DNA of 64,000 nt, from NCBI GenBank assembly GCA_964520585.1, contig CAZFOO010000011.1, forward strand, positions 1 to 64,000. Direction: 5' to 3'. The notes under the pieces were generated by a model, which saw nothing but the letters and a program-made list of their open reading frames with translations, was not told the origin of the DNA and made no database searches. The DNA comes from PXAP01 sp964520585 (GTDB taxonomy: Bacteria; Bacteroidota; Bacteroidia; Bacteroidales; PUMT01). The translations under genes and the position numbers were made by a program. This document shows positions 35,011-43,401 of the stretch, in pieces; position 1 is the first letter of the stretch, and every line of letters begins with the position of its first letter.

Positions 35011-35601
35011 TCAGTAAGTATCTCTGGCGAATTTCTTTTCAGCCCACTCGCCTATCCAGAACATGCCTAATGCCGCCAGAATAAGGAGTAGCCCGAAAAA
35101 GCCCTGTGAGAGTCCCAGAAGTTCATTTATGCGCGGTGAGCCCATATCTCCTGCATAATATAGCTTTTCCCAAAGAGGAAACCCTTCGGTAAAGATGAAG
35201 ATCCCAATAAACAGTCCCCCGATAAATACCATCCCGTCAATTTTTCCTATCGCTGCAGCACAAAAGGAGGTTCCCGGACAAAAGCCCCCCATGATAAAGC
35301 CGGCACCCATTATGACCCCGCCTGTGATTGCAGAAGTTAAATAAGTTGGATTGACATAAACCATATTCAGGTCCATCCAGCCAAAAAGGCTGAAAAACAG
35401 CATCCCGAGCATTGCCACGATAGCAGCGGTAAAAAAGACTTTAAGCACTGTTGTATCATAACCGTAAAACATCCCTGCAAGTTTCCGGCTGGAGGAAAAT
35501 CCGCTTTGTTCAAGAATAAATCCGAATCCCGTACCTATGAAGAAAGCCAGCAGCAGGTTTGTATTGCTGCTTATTATGTCATAAACGATAAGTGGTCCCA
35601 T
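35011..35601 (-). CDS. YeeE/YedE family sulfur-compound channel, half-size (second)
   Basis: The 196-residue protein has about six membrane segments. The signature GGFCPGTSFCAAAIGK lies in a central segment, with the two cysteines thought to handle thiosulfate or persulfide in the YeeE/YedE family; the first helices contain FGFILEQSGFSSSRK. This is one of two short YeeE-like genes lying together, resembling the split PmpA/PmpB type rather than the fused 350-residue form. It is read 116 nt after the first one and before the rhodanese-like gene. It would pass sulfur species through the inner membrane. Confidence 0.85.
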   Translation of the reverse strand: MGPLIVYDIISSNTNLLLAFFIGTGFGFILEQSGFSSSRKLAGMFYGYDTTVLKVFFTAAIVAMLGMLFFSLFGWMDLNMVYVNPTYLTSAITGGVIMGAGFIMGGFCPGTSFCAAAIGKIDGMVFIGGLFIGIFIFTEGFPLWEKLYYAGDMGSPRINELLGLSQGFFGLLLILAALGMFWIGEWAEKKFARDTY

Positions 35602-35717
35602 GATGTATAGTTAGTTATTCTTTTGTGGTTTAATTTTATCTCTTTGGTGCCGTAATTTGAGCAGCACGCCGGATTGGTTTTATAAACTATTGCCGGCCAA
35701 GTGCCCTGTTCGTTTGT

Positions 35718-36230
35718 CTATATCCAGTTTTTCCGGAAAAAATATGCCAGGGCAAATGCGGTTCCGAAAATTGCAGCCATGGTTATGAATCCCCCGAAGG
35801 AAAGAACCGCCATGCCACTCAGCGCTGAGCCTGATGTGCAGCCTCTGCCAATCTGAGATCCGTAACCAAAAAGAATTCCTCCTGCAAGGGCGAAGAACAA
35901 TCTTCTTTTAGATGTTATTTTCGGTGAATGTTCCACCTTGAGTTTCAACCTGCCGGCAAGGATGCCGGATAGAAAACCTCCAGTTATGACGCCCAGCATC
36001 TGGAATACCAGCCATGAATTCATAGGGTTTTCCCTTTGCATGGCGTAATTTTCATTGTAATAGGGGGCATTATAATAATGGGAGGGAGCGATTGTCTTAA
36101 CCCCGGTTGCCACCGTATCTTTGATGGCACCACTGGCTCCCAGTCCCCGCCCCGACACAAAAAAGGCAGCCAGAAGTACCAGTCCCAGTATCACTCCTCC
36201 AAGATATGGATTTATATATTTTGTTTGCAT
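35718..36230 (-). CDS. YeeE/YedE family sulfur-compound channel, half-size (first)
   Basis: The 170-residue protein has four or five membrane segments. Its C-terminal part contains GSQIGRGCTSGSALSGMAVL, the other half-signature of the YeeE/YedE family with one conserved Cys. The segment SGRGLGASGAIKD near the N-terminus is also typical. It forms a pair with the next YeeE-like gene. A minisatellite and a run of N separate it from psrC, so the continuity of the operon at this point depends on the assembly. Confidence 0.85.
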   Translation of the reverse strand: MQTKYINPYLGGVILGLVLLAAFFVSGRGLGASGAIKDTVATGVKTIAPSHYYNAPYYNENYAMQRENPMNSWLVFQMLGVITGGFLSGILAGRLKLKVEHSPKITSKRRLFFALAGGILFGYGSQIGRGCTSGSALSGMAVLSFGGFITMAAIFGTAFALAYFFRKNWI

Positions 36231-36283
36231 AACAGTAAATTGAAAAATGAATTTGAATTAGAATTAAAATTATATATTCAGCG

Positions 36284-36560
36284 ATACACTGAATTAGAAA
36301 CTGAATTAAGTATTGAACTAAGAACTGAATTAAGAACTNNNNNNNNNNNNNNNNNNNNNNNNNNNNNNNNNNNNNNNNNNNNNNNNNNNNNNNNNNNNNN
36401 NNNNNNNNNNNNNNNNNNNNNNNNNNNNNNNNNNNNNNATACACTGAATTAGAAACTGAATTAAGTATTGAACTAAGAACTGAATTAAGAACTGAATTAG
36501 AACTGAACTGAGAACTGAACTAAAAACTAAACTGGCATTTGGAACTAAACTAAAAACTCA
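36284..36560. repeat. 12-nt minisatellite around an assembly gap
   Basis: The units are variants of GAAYTAAGAACT, a 12-nt period, present on both sides of the gap. The 55 bases 36284-36338 are repeated exactly at 36439-36493. Copies become less regular towards 36560. It fills the 346-nt gap between psrC and the first YeeE-like gene. Both strands can be read without stops, but the resulting Glu/Leu/Arg/Thr repeat is not a credible gene. Confidence 0.8.
36339..36438. other. 100-N scaffold gap
   Basis: Exactly 100 N form a conventional unknown-length scaffold gap. The same 55-mer ends the left contig and starts the right one, so the two contigs overlap by one 55-nt word and the true distance is set by the minisatellite length. 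Confidence 0.97.
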
Positions 36561-36576
36561 ATTAAAAGTATTTATG

Positions 36577-37518
36577 TTAGTAGAGCCAGCGGCTCGCTTG
36601 ACCCGCATTGGCTATTATGAATCTGAACATCAGTCCCCCGAAAAGCACCAGCAATCCAGTAACAATTACCGGAACCTTGTAATTTCTCAGCTCCAGTATC
36701 TCGAGAAGTGCCGGCAGAAGCATCCCGGTAAACACCACTAGAACCCAGAAAGCAGCAGTATATGGCCCCCCCAGAAATAGCATGGCTGCATCTATCTGTA
36801 CCTGGGTGCTGGCAAGAAAACCCATGAACATATGTATTATCAGGAACAGTTCGATGCCGATAAGCACAAGGTCTATCTTCGAAAACATTATTCTTTCTTC
36901 GTGTGATTTTGATACCAGCATGATATAAGCAGCACCGGTTGACAGCCCCGATGCAAGGAACAGAGGTCCGAGAATCGATGTATTCCAGAGCGGACGTGCA
37001 TTAAAGGCTGAAAACAGAATGCCTGTATAAATACCCAGGATCACGGAAAAAATAAGTAATATCCACGACATGGTTATCTTATGCTTTTTGAAAAAATTCT
37101 CTGTCTCCCGCTGCCAGTTGTGTTTCCAGTTGAATGAGGGAAATATTTCCCTGATGTTCAGTGCGCACCAGACGAATGATAAGGGGGTGACCACCATCAG
37201 TGTCCACGCCCCCCAAGACATAGGAGATTCCAGCCTTATAGTGGTATAAAGCTGCCAGAAATATGGTTTGTTATTAAGATCCAGCAGCAGCGCTAGCAAT
37301 CCGATAACCAGTATGAACGGCGTGATGAAAGGCGCCTTCTTCACAGCCGCCGGATACTTATCTTCTTTGCCCTGAATAGTGTACAGAGCAGCAAAAAAGA
37401 GAATTCCTGCGGCAAGTCCACCTAAAAACAAATAGAAAGGAATATGCCAGTGCCAGATATTCAGCTGGGGGTCCACCAAATGGTTCATACGGCCGCTTGT
37501 GATAATTTCTTCTCTCAT
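36577..37518 (-). CDS. psrC: NrfD/PsrC family membrane subunit of a polysulfide or thiosulfate reductase
   Basis: The 313-residue membrane protein has eight predicted segments, starting with HWHIPFYLFLGGLAAGILFF, the usual NrfD start. It anchors the molybdoenzyme complex and connects it to the menaquinol pool. The length matches Wolinella PsrC (about 317). It lies 22 nt after psrB. Among NrfD families the neighbours fit the Psr/Phs type; tetrathionate or arsenate reductases are other possibilities. The assembly gap lies beyond its stop. Confidence 0.85.
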   Translation of the reverse strand: MREEIITSGRMNHLVDPQLNIWHWHIPFYLFLGGLAAGILFFAALYTIQGKEDKYPAAVKKAPFITPFILVIGLLALLLDLNNKPYFWQLYTTIRLESPMSWGAWTLMVVTPLSFVWCALNIREIFPSFNWKHNWQRETENFFKKHKITMSWILLIFSVILGIYTGILFSAFNARPLWNTSILGPLFLASGLSTGAAYIMLVSKSHEERIMFSKIDLVLIGIELFLIIHMFMGFLASTQVQIDAAMLFLGGPYTAAFWVLVVFTGMLLPALLEILELRNYKVPVIVTGLLVLFGGLMFRFIIANAGQASRWLY

Positions 37519-37539
37519 GGCATTATTTTCATGTTTTTA

Positions 37540-38073
37540 TCAGGTTAAAAAATAGAGGTGAGGTTTTGTGCCGGCCTCGGGTATAAGGGTCTTCCACTTA
37601 CGATTTTTTAGAACGACTGACACGGGACTGCGCGGATCGTCCAGGTTGCCGAAATACATGCATTTCGTTGGACAAACAGCCACACAGGCAGGCTGCATCC
37701 CTTTTTTTACAAGTTGGGTGCAGAAAGTGCATTTATCCACATGACCATCAGGATGCGGATACCTGGCATCATAAGGACATGAAGCTATGCAGGCGCCGCA
37801 TCCGATGCATTTGTGAGGAGCCACCAGCACAATGCCGCCATCGGCATAATGACTGGCTCCGGTAGGACAACAACGTACGCAGGGAGCATTTTCACACTGG
37901 TTACACCGTTCTGAACGGATCTCCATTTCCAGTTGCGGGTAGGTACCCTCTGTAACTTCAACTACCCAATCACGGCAAAACCCGACAGGAACTTTGTTTT
38001 CTGTCTGGCAGGCTACTACGCAATCACTGCAGCCCACGCATTTTTTGGTGTCAATAGCCATTGCGTATCTCAT
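37540..38073 (-). CDS. psrB: four-cluster ferredoxin subunit of a Psr/Phs-type reductase
   Basis: The 177 residues contain four Cys clusters for [4Fe-4S] centres: CVGCSDCVVAC, CNQCENAPCVRCCP, CIGCGACIASCP, and CTFC with CVAVCP. It transfers electrons between PsrC and the catalytic PsrA subunit. The length is normal for PsrB/PhsB. Its start overlaps the psrA stop by 4 nt (ATGA), so translation is coupled. It has no signal sequence of its own and would be exported with PsrA. Confidence 0.92.
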   Translation of the reverse strand: MRYAMAIDTKKCVGCSDCVVACQTENKVPVGFCRDWVVEVTEGTYPQLEMEIRSERCNQCENAPCVRCCPTGASHYADGGIVLVAPHKCIGCGACIASCPYDARYPHPDGHVDKCTFCTQLVKKGMQPACVAVCPTKCMYFGNLDDPRSPVSVVLKNRKWKTLIPEAGTKPHLYFLT

Positions 38074-40307
38074 AATGCAGCCTCCTCCTGTTTGTTGTCA
38101 AATCTGAAAGTGACAAAATTACCGCGCATTCCCGTTCCTCCCATTACCGGATCAATATGTACCCTGCTGATAAGTTCTGTATCATTTGCTCCTTTCCCGT
38201 TTGCCCTGCTCAACCGGGCATCGTCATGCCCAAAGCCATGCACCATGTAAACGGAATCCCACCTGATCCTTTCTGTCACCCTTACACGGATGGGAAATGT
38301 ACTGATAATTCCATCCTGATTTTGAAGATATACATATTCACCCGTTTTCAGTCCCCATAATCCCGCTACCTTTGGATTGACCCACAAGTCATTTTCATCC
38401 ATCAGGTCGGTCAGGTTCGGATTATTTGCCGTTCTTGCGAAAGTATGCATAGGTGCCCTGCCATAGTTTAGCCGGTAATAACCCTCCGGTGGTTCTTCGT
38501 GATGAGTATAGACGGGCATCGGATCAAATCCGGCTGCTTCCATGTTAGTAGAATAGAGCTCTATTTTGCCTGAATTCGTATTAAATACTATTTCCTCACC
38601 TTCTTTAAAGTACAGGTCATCGTAAAAGCGGGGGTAATTTTTGACCCCTATTCGCATCATCTCTTCCAGCGATGTATCCAGTTGTTTTAGTTGCCAGTCC
38701 AGTAGCTGTTCAATGCTATCCCAGGCAAAATAGTCTCCGAGACCCATTTTCCCGGCAAGCTCTTTTGCCATCCAGTAGGCCGGTTTGCTGTTGTACAGCG
38801 GTTCGGTTGCGGGGGCACGTAATGCAATGTTTGGATTACGGTGTGGTGAATTACGTATCAGGTCGTATCTTTCCAGGTAGGTGCATTCGGGAAGCACCAC
38901 ATCGGCCCAGCCAGTAATCTCCATAGGCATGGTATCGATCACCACGACCAGTTCTAAATTCTTCAGGGCTTCTATGGTCTTCTTCTGATCCGGCAGGGTC
39001 ATCGGGAGGTTGGTGCCGTTGACGATCCATGCCTTGAAGTTACACTCTCTTGAGGTGTCTGGTATGGATGCATCACATATTCCCGAGGAAAGTGCCAGGT
39101 CTGCCAGCGGGTATTTATCTGGAAATGCTTCTCTCCACGTTCGGGAAGGTGCCGGGAAGGGGGGACGGGGATATTGTGGTATATTGATCCTGTCAGGCAT
39201 GTAAAAGCCTCCCCGGCGTCCCCAGCTCCCAAGCAGCGCGTTTAGAATAGCTACCGCCCTCAGTCTTTGAGTATCATCGCCGTACCAGGTTACATGACGG
39301 CCGGGGTGTATGATCACTGCCGGAGATGCATTGGCCATTTCCTTTGCCGTTTCACGAATAGTAGCGGGTTCTATGGTGGTTATCCCGTAAGCCCATTCCG
39401 GGGTAAGGTCTTTTACGTGAGCCTTGAGCTGATCGAATCCGAATGTATATTGTTCTACGTATTTTTTATCATACCATTCCTCTTCAATGATAACATGGAT
39501 CCAGGAAAGAAGCAGTGCCAGATCGGTTGCGGGTTTTATAGGAAGCCAGAATTTTGATTTCCCGGCAGCAATTGAGTAACGTGGGTCGACGGTAATGATG
39601 GTTGCACCCTTGTCTATTGCATCCGACATCTCCTGTACCTGTCCGTTATGCATATTTTCACCAAGGTGTGAGCCGATAAGTACCAGGCACCTGGTATCGC
39701 GAATATCAGTTATTTCAGGAGAATTTAGTCCCCGTCCGAAAGTAGAGATAAAAGCTACTTCACGGGGACCCCTGCACTGCGCATAAGAAGGGGCAGCTAT
39801 TGATGTCGAGCCTATTGCCTGCAAAAGTGTCCCGAAATAATCCCCGCCCGATCCATGGGTGAAGAGGGCTATACATTCCGGACCGTAGGTCTCTGCAATT
39901 TCTTTCAGCCGGACTGCAATATGATCAAGTGCTTCATCCCAGGTTGCTTCACGGTATGTTTGCTTTCCTCTCTCTTCTGTTCTTATAAGAGGGGTTTTCA
40001 ACCTGTCCTCATCATAATACATCCCGGTTCCGCCGGTTCCGCGTGGACAAAGACGGCCGTTACAGGAGGGGTCTTCGTCGTTGCCTGTGATTTTCCATAT
40101 TTTACCGTCTTCATCTTTATATACCCATCCTGCACATTTCCAGAAGCATACCTCGCAATAAGTTGGTATCCTTCTCAGGTCGGGCTGCAAGTCTCCGATT
40201 TCGCTGGTGTTTATAGACTTTTTAAAGGCACTGAATGCGCCTCCGGCCAGGGCAAATCCCCCAAGTCCAAGTGAAGAGATCTTGATAAACTCCCTCCTGC
40301 TTTTCAT
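38070..40307 (-). CDS. psrA: molybdopterin oxidoreductase, polysulfide/thiosulfate reductase catalytic subunit
   Basis: The 745-residue molybdoenzyme begins with a twin-arginine signal (MKSRREFIKISSLGLGG), so it is exported folded. The N-terminal [4Fe-4S] motif is CEVCFWKC, with the fourth Cys in LCPRG. The Mo-ligand region is AQCRGPREVAF, consistent with a Cys-ligated PsrA/PhsA-type enzyme. The C-terminal dinucleotide-binding domain includes RVTERIRWDSVYMVHGFGH, quoted in part. It reduces polysulfide or thiosulfate. It is the first gene of a psrABC operon that runs on to YeeE channels and a rhodanese-like protein. Substrate choice cannot be fixed by sequence alone. Confidence 0.88.
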   Translation of the reverse strand: MKSRREFIKISSLGLGGFALAGGAFSAFKKSINTSEIGDLQPDLRRIPTYCEVCFWKCAGWVYKDEDGKIWKITGNDEDPSCNGRLCPRGTGGTGMYYDEDRLKTPLIRTEERGKQTYREATWDEALDHIAVRLKEIAETYGPECIALFTHGSGGDYFGTLLQAIGSTSIAAPSYAQCRGPREVAFISTFGRGLNSPEITDIRDTRCLVLIGSHLGENMHNGQVQEMSDAIDKGATIITVDPRYSIAAGKSKFWLPIKPATDLALLLSWIHVIIEEEWYDKKYVEQYTFGFDQLKAHVKDLTPEWAYGITTIEPATIRETAKEMANASPAVIIHPGRHVTWYGDDTQRLRAVAILNALLGSWGRRGGFYMPDRINIPQYPRPPFPAPSRTWREAFPDKYPLADLALSSGICDASIPDTSRECNFKAWIVNGTNLPMTLPDQKKTIEALKNLELVVVIDTMPMEITGWADVVLPECTYLERYDLIRNSPHRNPNIALRAPATEPLYNSKPAYWMAKELAGKMGLGDYFAWDSIEQLLDWQLKQLDTSLEEMMRIGVKNYPRFYDDLYFKEGEEIVFNTNSGKIELYSTNMEAAGFDPMPVYTHHEEPPEGYYRLNYGRAPMHTFARTANNPNLTDLMDENDLWVNPKVAGLWGLKTGEYVYLQNQDGIISTFPIRVRVTERIRWDSVYMVHGFGHDDARLSRANGKGANDTELISRVHIDPVMGGTGMRGNFVTFRFDNKQEEAAL

Positions 40308-40376
40308 GTGTACAAATCAGGTTAATATTCAATTAGTTATATTTTGCACGGAATTGAATTTCCGTATTTCTAACCC

Positions 40377-40435
40377 ATGGATCCCTCATGTTTATACATT
40401 GTATTTTGTGTTCAGAATTAACATGAGGGATTCAT
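40377..40435. promoter_or_regulatory. inverted repeat in the psrA leader (proximal copy)
   Basis: The left arm ATGGATCCCTCATGTT (40377-40392) pairs with AACATGAGGGATTCAT (40420-40435) with one G-U type mismatch; the loop is 27 nt. It ends about 70 nt before the psrA start on the minus strand. A related hairpin lies at 40512. It may be an operator or an RNA control element. Confidence 0.55.
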
Positions 40436-40511
40436 CCGAATAAAATATAGTTATCAGACTTATTATCTTTAATTTACAATAGCAATGTTTTCGTATTCAG
40501 TATTTCACTCT

Positions 40512-40573
40512 CATGGAACCTGCATGGTTTGTTCGTGTTATTTTGTCTGCCGAAGGCTGATGCAGGTTTCATG
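40512..40573. promoter_or_regulatory. inverted repeat in the psrA leader (distal copy)
   Basis: CATGGAACCTGCAT (40512-40525) pairs with ATGCAGGTTTCATG (40560-40573) with one G-U type mismatch; the loop is 34 nt and, like the proximal copy, contains ATTTTGT. The remaining part of the stretch 40308-40813 holds no gene and no clear TAnnTTTG box. Confidence 0.5.
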
Positions 40574-40813
40574 TGCATCCAGGTTATTAAAATAAACAGG
40601 GGATATTTTCGAAACGGTTGTAAAAGTAATAATTTGCGGTATAAATTGCCAAAGTGACCGGTAAGATTCACTCATTATCACCAAATTGCGATTGATTTGT
40701 AGCAAACAGTAAATCAGGATTGTATATGAAAATAAATATATAGCAATAAATATATATAAATACCAATATGTTGATTTGCAGCAATTAAAATTTATAACCG
40801 GACTAAATATAAA

Positions 40814-42043
40814 TTAGCTTTCAGTTGACTTTTGTTCACTTTTCAGGGTATTAAGCCAGATCTGTGCATCTTCAACCATATTCCTTACAGAGATGAAAGG
40901 ATTGGAAATAAACTGCCGGGGCTTTGAGATGTCTTCCATCATCGCAGGCAGCGCGCGGAATGCAATTGATACGGCCAGGTAAAGCTGCCGAAAGCCCCTT
41001 TTGAGAAGAAATACAGTGATAAGGGGGTTTTTAAGTTCGGTGCTGAGTGCTGAAAACCCTGCAACCACAAGCAATGCCCTTATATTCATGTCAAAGCCTG
41101 CCTTCAAACCTTGCCAGTTAAAACCGGGAGTTGTGCTATTGATGTTGTCAACGAATATTGCTGCCAGCAGGACTATTATCAGAAGCTGGAACCAGAACAG
41201 AGGCTTTTTAAATCTTCTTATGATATTTTTATAATATACAATGCAGAAAAGAATATATAGTATTAATAACGGATATGCAATACTCCTGTCAGTGAAATTG
41301 ATCATTATCAATCCCCCGGGGATGGCTGCCAAATGAAGAAAAAAGAGCCAAAGGGAAAACTTTCCTGTCGTGGCTCCAAATATTTCCTTACCATCGGTTC
41401 TGGCATAAAGATTTTTTGCAAAGGTGCCTGTCGCACTTGATTTTTCAGACCTTTGACCCGCAAGGTAACCCACATATGCGGCCAGTGAGCCGAATATCAG
41501 ATAAACCAATCCAAGTGCGGTTATAAGTGCCAGTGGATCTGTCTCAGGTATATTGATTTGCCGTGAAGCGAAATGGAAGAGGTTTACATAGATAATCACA
41601 ATATTGAAGCCGTATAATATCAGCAGACTTAAAACCTTATGCAGAAGTGCTGAAAACAGTGCAAATGCTCCGCCGGCGAGATATCCTGTCAGATTTTTCC
41701 CTATGAGCCGTATGCCTCCTTCAAGAAGGAGTGCTTCCATCATAATGCCAGTCATCGGTCCCAGTATAACTGCACTCGGGGATATGGATTTCATCAGGGC
41801 GCAGATCAGACCGGCACGCCATATTAATCCCCGTTCTGGCCAGATCTGAAAGAAAGCAATCATCAGCACTATACCAAAGGATGCCAGTATTGATCCGGCC
41901 ATTGGTATGCGGAGGTTATGAAGGAAGCTGCCCAGAATGATCTCGACTGCAGCCCATAAACCTCCGACTACTGCAGCCTTTAGCCAGATATCATCAATGC
42001 TTCCGTTTTCCTGACCCAGGTTCTTGTTTAATGACAAGCTCAT
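40814..42043 (-). CDS. polytopic membrane protein resembling ECF transporter S and T components
   Basis: The 409 residues contain about ten membrane segments. The N-terminal half resembles an ECF substrate-binding component: WLKAAVVGGLWAAVEIILGS, then RIPMAGSILASFGIV and ILGPMTGIMMEALLLEG. The C-terminal half ends with VSIAFRALPAMMEDISKPRQ, which resembles the coupling helix of an EcfT protein. A fused S-T protein is unusual. It is the last gene of a four-gene cluster and follows the NTPase by 15 nt. No true EcfA pair is present; the adjacent ABC ATPase belongs to the mlaE gene. Identity and substrate are tentative. Confidence 0.45.
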   Translation of the reverse strand: MSLSLNKNLGQENGSIDDIWLKAAVVGGLWAAVEIILGSFLHNLRIPMAGSILASFGIVLMIAFFQIWPERGLIWRAGLICALMKSISPSAVILGPMTGIMMEALLLEGGIRLIGKNLTGYLAGGAFALFSALLHKVLSLLILYGFNIVIIYVNLFHFASRQINIPETDPLALITALGLVYLIFGSLAAYVGYLAGQRSEKSSATGTFAKNLYARTDGKEIFGATTGKFSLWLFFLHLAAIPGGLIMINFTDRSIAYPLLILYILFCIVYYKNIIRRFKKPLFWFQLLIIVLLAAIFVDNINSTTPGFNWQGLKAGFDMNIRALLVVAGFSALSTELKNPLITVFLLKRGFRQLYLAVSIAFRALPAMMEDISKPRQFISNPFISVRNMVEDAQIWLNTLKSEQKSTES

Positions 42044-42058
42044 ACTTAAATATCTATT

Positions 42059-42625
42059 TCAGACTTTATTATGCCTGCCGGTAAACTTTATCCGCAAGAA
42101 TCCGGAAACTGCCTCCGCAGCTTTCAGGGGTGTCGTTGAACGGATGTTGAAAACTTCCACTGGCTCAATTTTCCAACGGATCCTGACCTTTTCAAGATGC
42201 TTTGACCTGACAGTGATGATCAGAATACCGGGGCAGGATTTTAGCAGCAATTCGAAGGCCCTGCACCATGCCCCGCCCTTTATCTCCAGCATACCTATCT
42301 CATCAAGTATGATCACATCGTATCTTAATTCAATTGCCTGCCGGATAATGGAATATCCTTTTTCCAGAGCCGGAGGGTCAAATCTGAACTGCCCCGGTCT
42401 GCCGCCAGCGGGAAGAGATATTCTTTCGGCCAAAAAGAAACTTTCACCCCCGGAAGGATCCGTGAGCTCAAATCCCGTTCGGATATTATTTTTCCATATC
42501 CCTTTTGCAATGATCCCCTTTACAGTGTATTGCCTGTTTTTAAGTAGGGAGGAAAGCTGCCCGGCAAATGCACTCTTTCCGGCACCCTGTTCTCCCGTTA
42601 TTATGAAAATCGGTGTAAAGTGCAT
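42059..42625 (-). CDS. THEP1-like nucleoside-triphosphatase
   Basis: The 188-residue P-loop protein has Walker A GEQGAGKSAFAG and Walker B VIILDEIGMLEIKGG, the pattern of the small THEP1/NTPase_1 family. It lacks a full ABC signature. Related proteins accompany molybdate or ECF-type systems in some genomes as I recall. It sits 17 nt after mlaF and 15 nt before the ECF-like membrane protein, so the four genes mlaE-mlaF-NTPase-membrane protein form one operon. It may energise or regulate the membrane protein, which is inference. Confidence 0.7.
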   Translation of the reverse strand: MHFTPIFIITGEQGAGKSAFAGQLSSLLKNRQYTVKGIIAKGIWKNNIRTGFELTDPSGGESFFLAERISLPAGGRPGQFRFDPPALEKGYSIIRQAIELRYDVIILDEIGMLEIKGGAWCRAFELLLKSCPGILIITVRSKHLEKVRIRWKIEPVEVFNIRSTTPLKAAEAVSGFLRIKFTGRHNKV

Positions 42626-42642
42626 TATAGGAGAGAGAAATT

Positions 42643-43401
42643 TTATTTACCATCAATTTTTTTAAGCTGCCGGACAATCTTATTGGCAAAAATGAAGTCG
42701 TTAAATTCCTTGTTATCCGAATCGAGTATCTCCTTATTGCTTCCTTCCCACCATTTATATCCCTGGTTAATGTAAATAACTTTTTCACCTATCTCCATTA
42801 CCGAATTAATGTCATGGGTATTCACTATTGTGGTCATATTAAACTCTTCGGTTATTTCCTTTATCAGCTGGTCAATTAGGATGGATGTTTGCGGGTCAAG
42901 TCCCGAATTTGGTTCATCGCAAAAGAGATAACGGGGGTTGAGGACTATTGCACGGGCTATGGCAACGCGTTTTTTCATGCCCCCGCTCAGCTCAGAGGGA
43001 TACAGATGATTTTTATTCTCCAGGTTTACCCTTGCCAGGCAAAAATTGACCCTTTCTTTCTTTTCTTTCCTGCTCATTTGAGTGAACATGTCCAGTTTAA
43101 ACCTTACGTTTTCTTCCACGCTAAGTGAATCAAAAAGGGCTGCTCCCTGAAAAAGCATTCCGAATTTTCTCCTGATACCTTTTCTTTCCCTGGCATGCAT
43201 TTTAGTAAAACATTCATCGCCGTAGAATATTTGACCCTCATCAACTTCCAGAAGCCCAATTATACATTTCAGCAAAACTGTTTTTCCTGATCCGCTTTTA
43301 CCAATTATAAGATTGGTTTTACCCCTGTCAAAAGTGGTCGATATATCATGGAGAACCTTTTCATTCTCAAATGATTTACTGATGTTTTTTATTTCTATCA
43401 T
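42643..43401 (-). CDS. mlaF: MlaF-type ABC transporter ATP-binding protein
   Basis: The 252-residue ATPase has Walker A GKSGSGKTVLLK, signature ELSGGMKKRVAIARA and Walker B LFCDEPNSGLDP. The signature with GMKKRVA and the segment NTHDINSVMEIGEKV are typical of the Mla/MCE group. It powers phospholipid movement between inner and outer membranes. Its start overlaps the mlaE stop by 4 nt (ATGA). The start MIEIKNISKSFENEKVLHDI is normal. The MCE protein MlaD that usually follows is not next; an NTPase gene takes its place. Confidence 0.9.
   Translation of the reverse strand: MIEIKNISKSFENEKVLHDISTTFDRGKTNLIIGKSGSGKTVLLKCIIGLLEVDEGQIFYGDECFTKMHARERKGIRRKFGMLFQGAALFDSLSVEENVRFKLDMFTQMSRKEKKERVNFCLARVNLENKNHLYPSELSGGMKKRVAIARAIVLNPRYLFCDEPNSGLDPQTSILIDQLIKEITEEFNMTTIVNTHDINSVMEIGEKVIYINQGYKWWEGSNKEILDSDNKEFNDFIFANKIVRQLKKIDGK

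Noticed and set aside
36036..36452. A plus-strand frame crossing the N gap
   Set aside because: It consists of antisense YeeE sequence, minisatellite and N; it has no independent support.
36284..36560. Regular short repeats that might be a CRISPR array
   Set aside because: The units are about 12 nt, tandem and without spacers of constant size; no cas gene is near. This is a minisatellite.
40474..40671. Small minus-strand frame in the psrA upstream gap
   Set aside because: It overlaps the distal inverted repeat, has no recognisable motif and no start signal; the gap appears regulatory.
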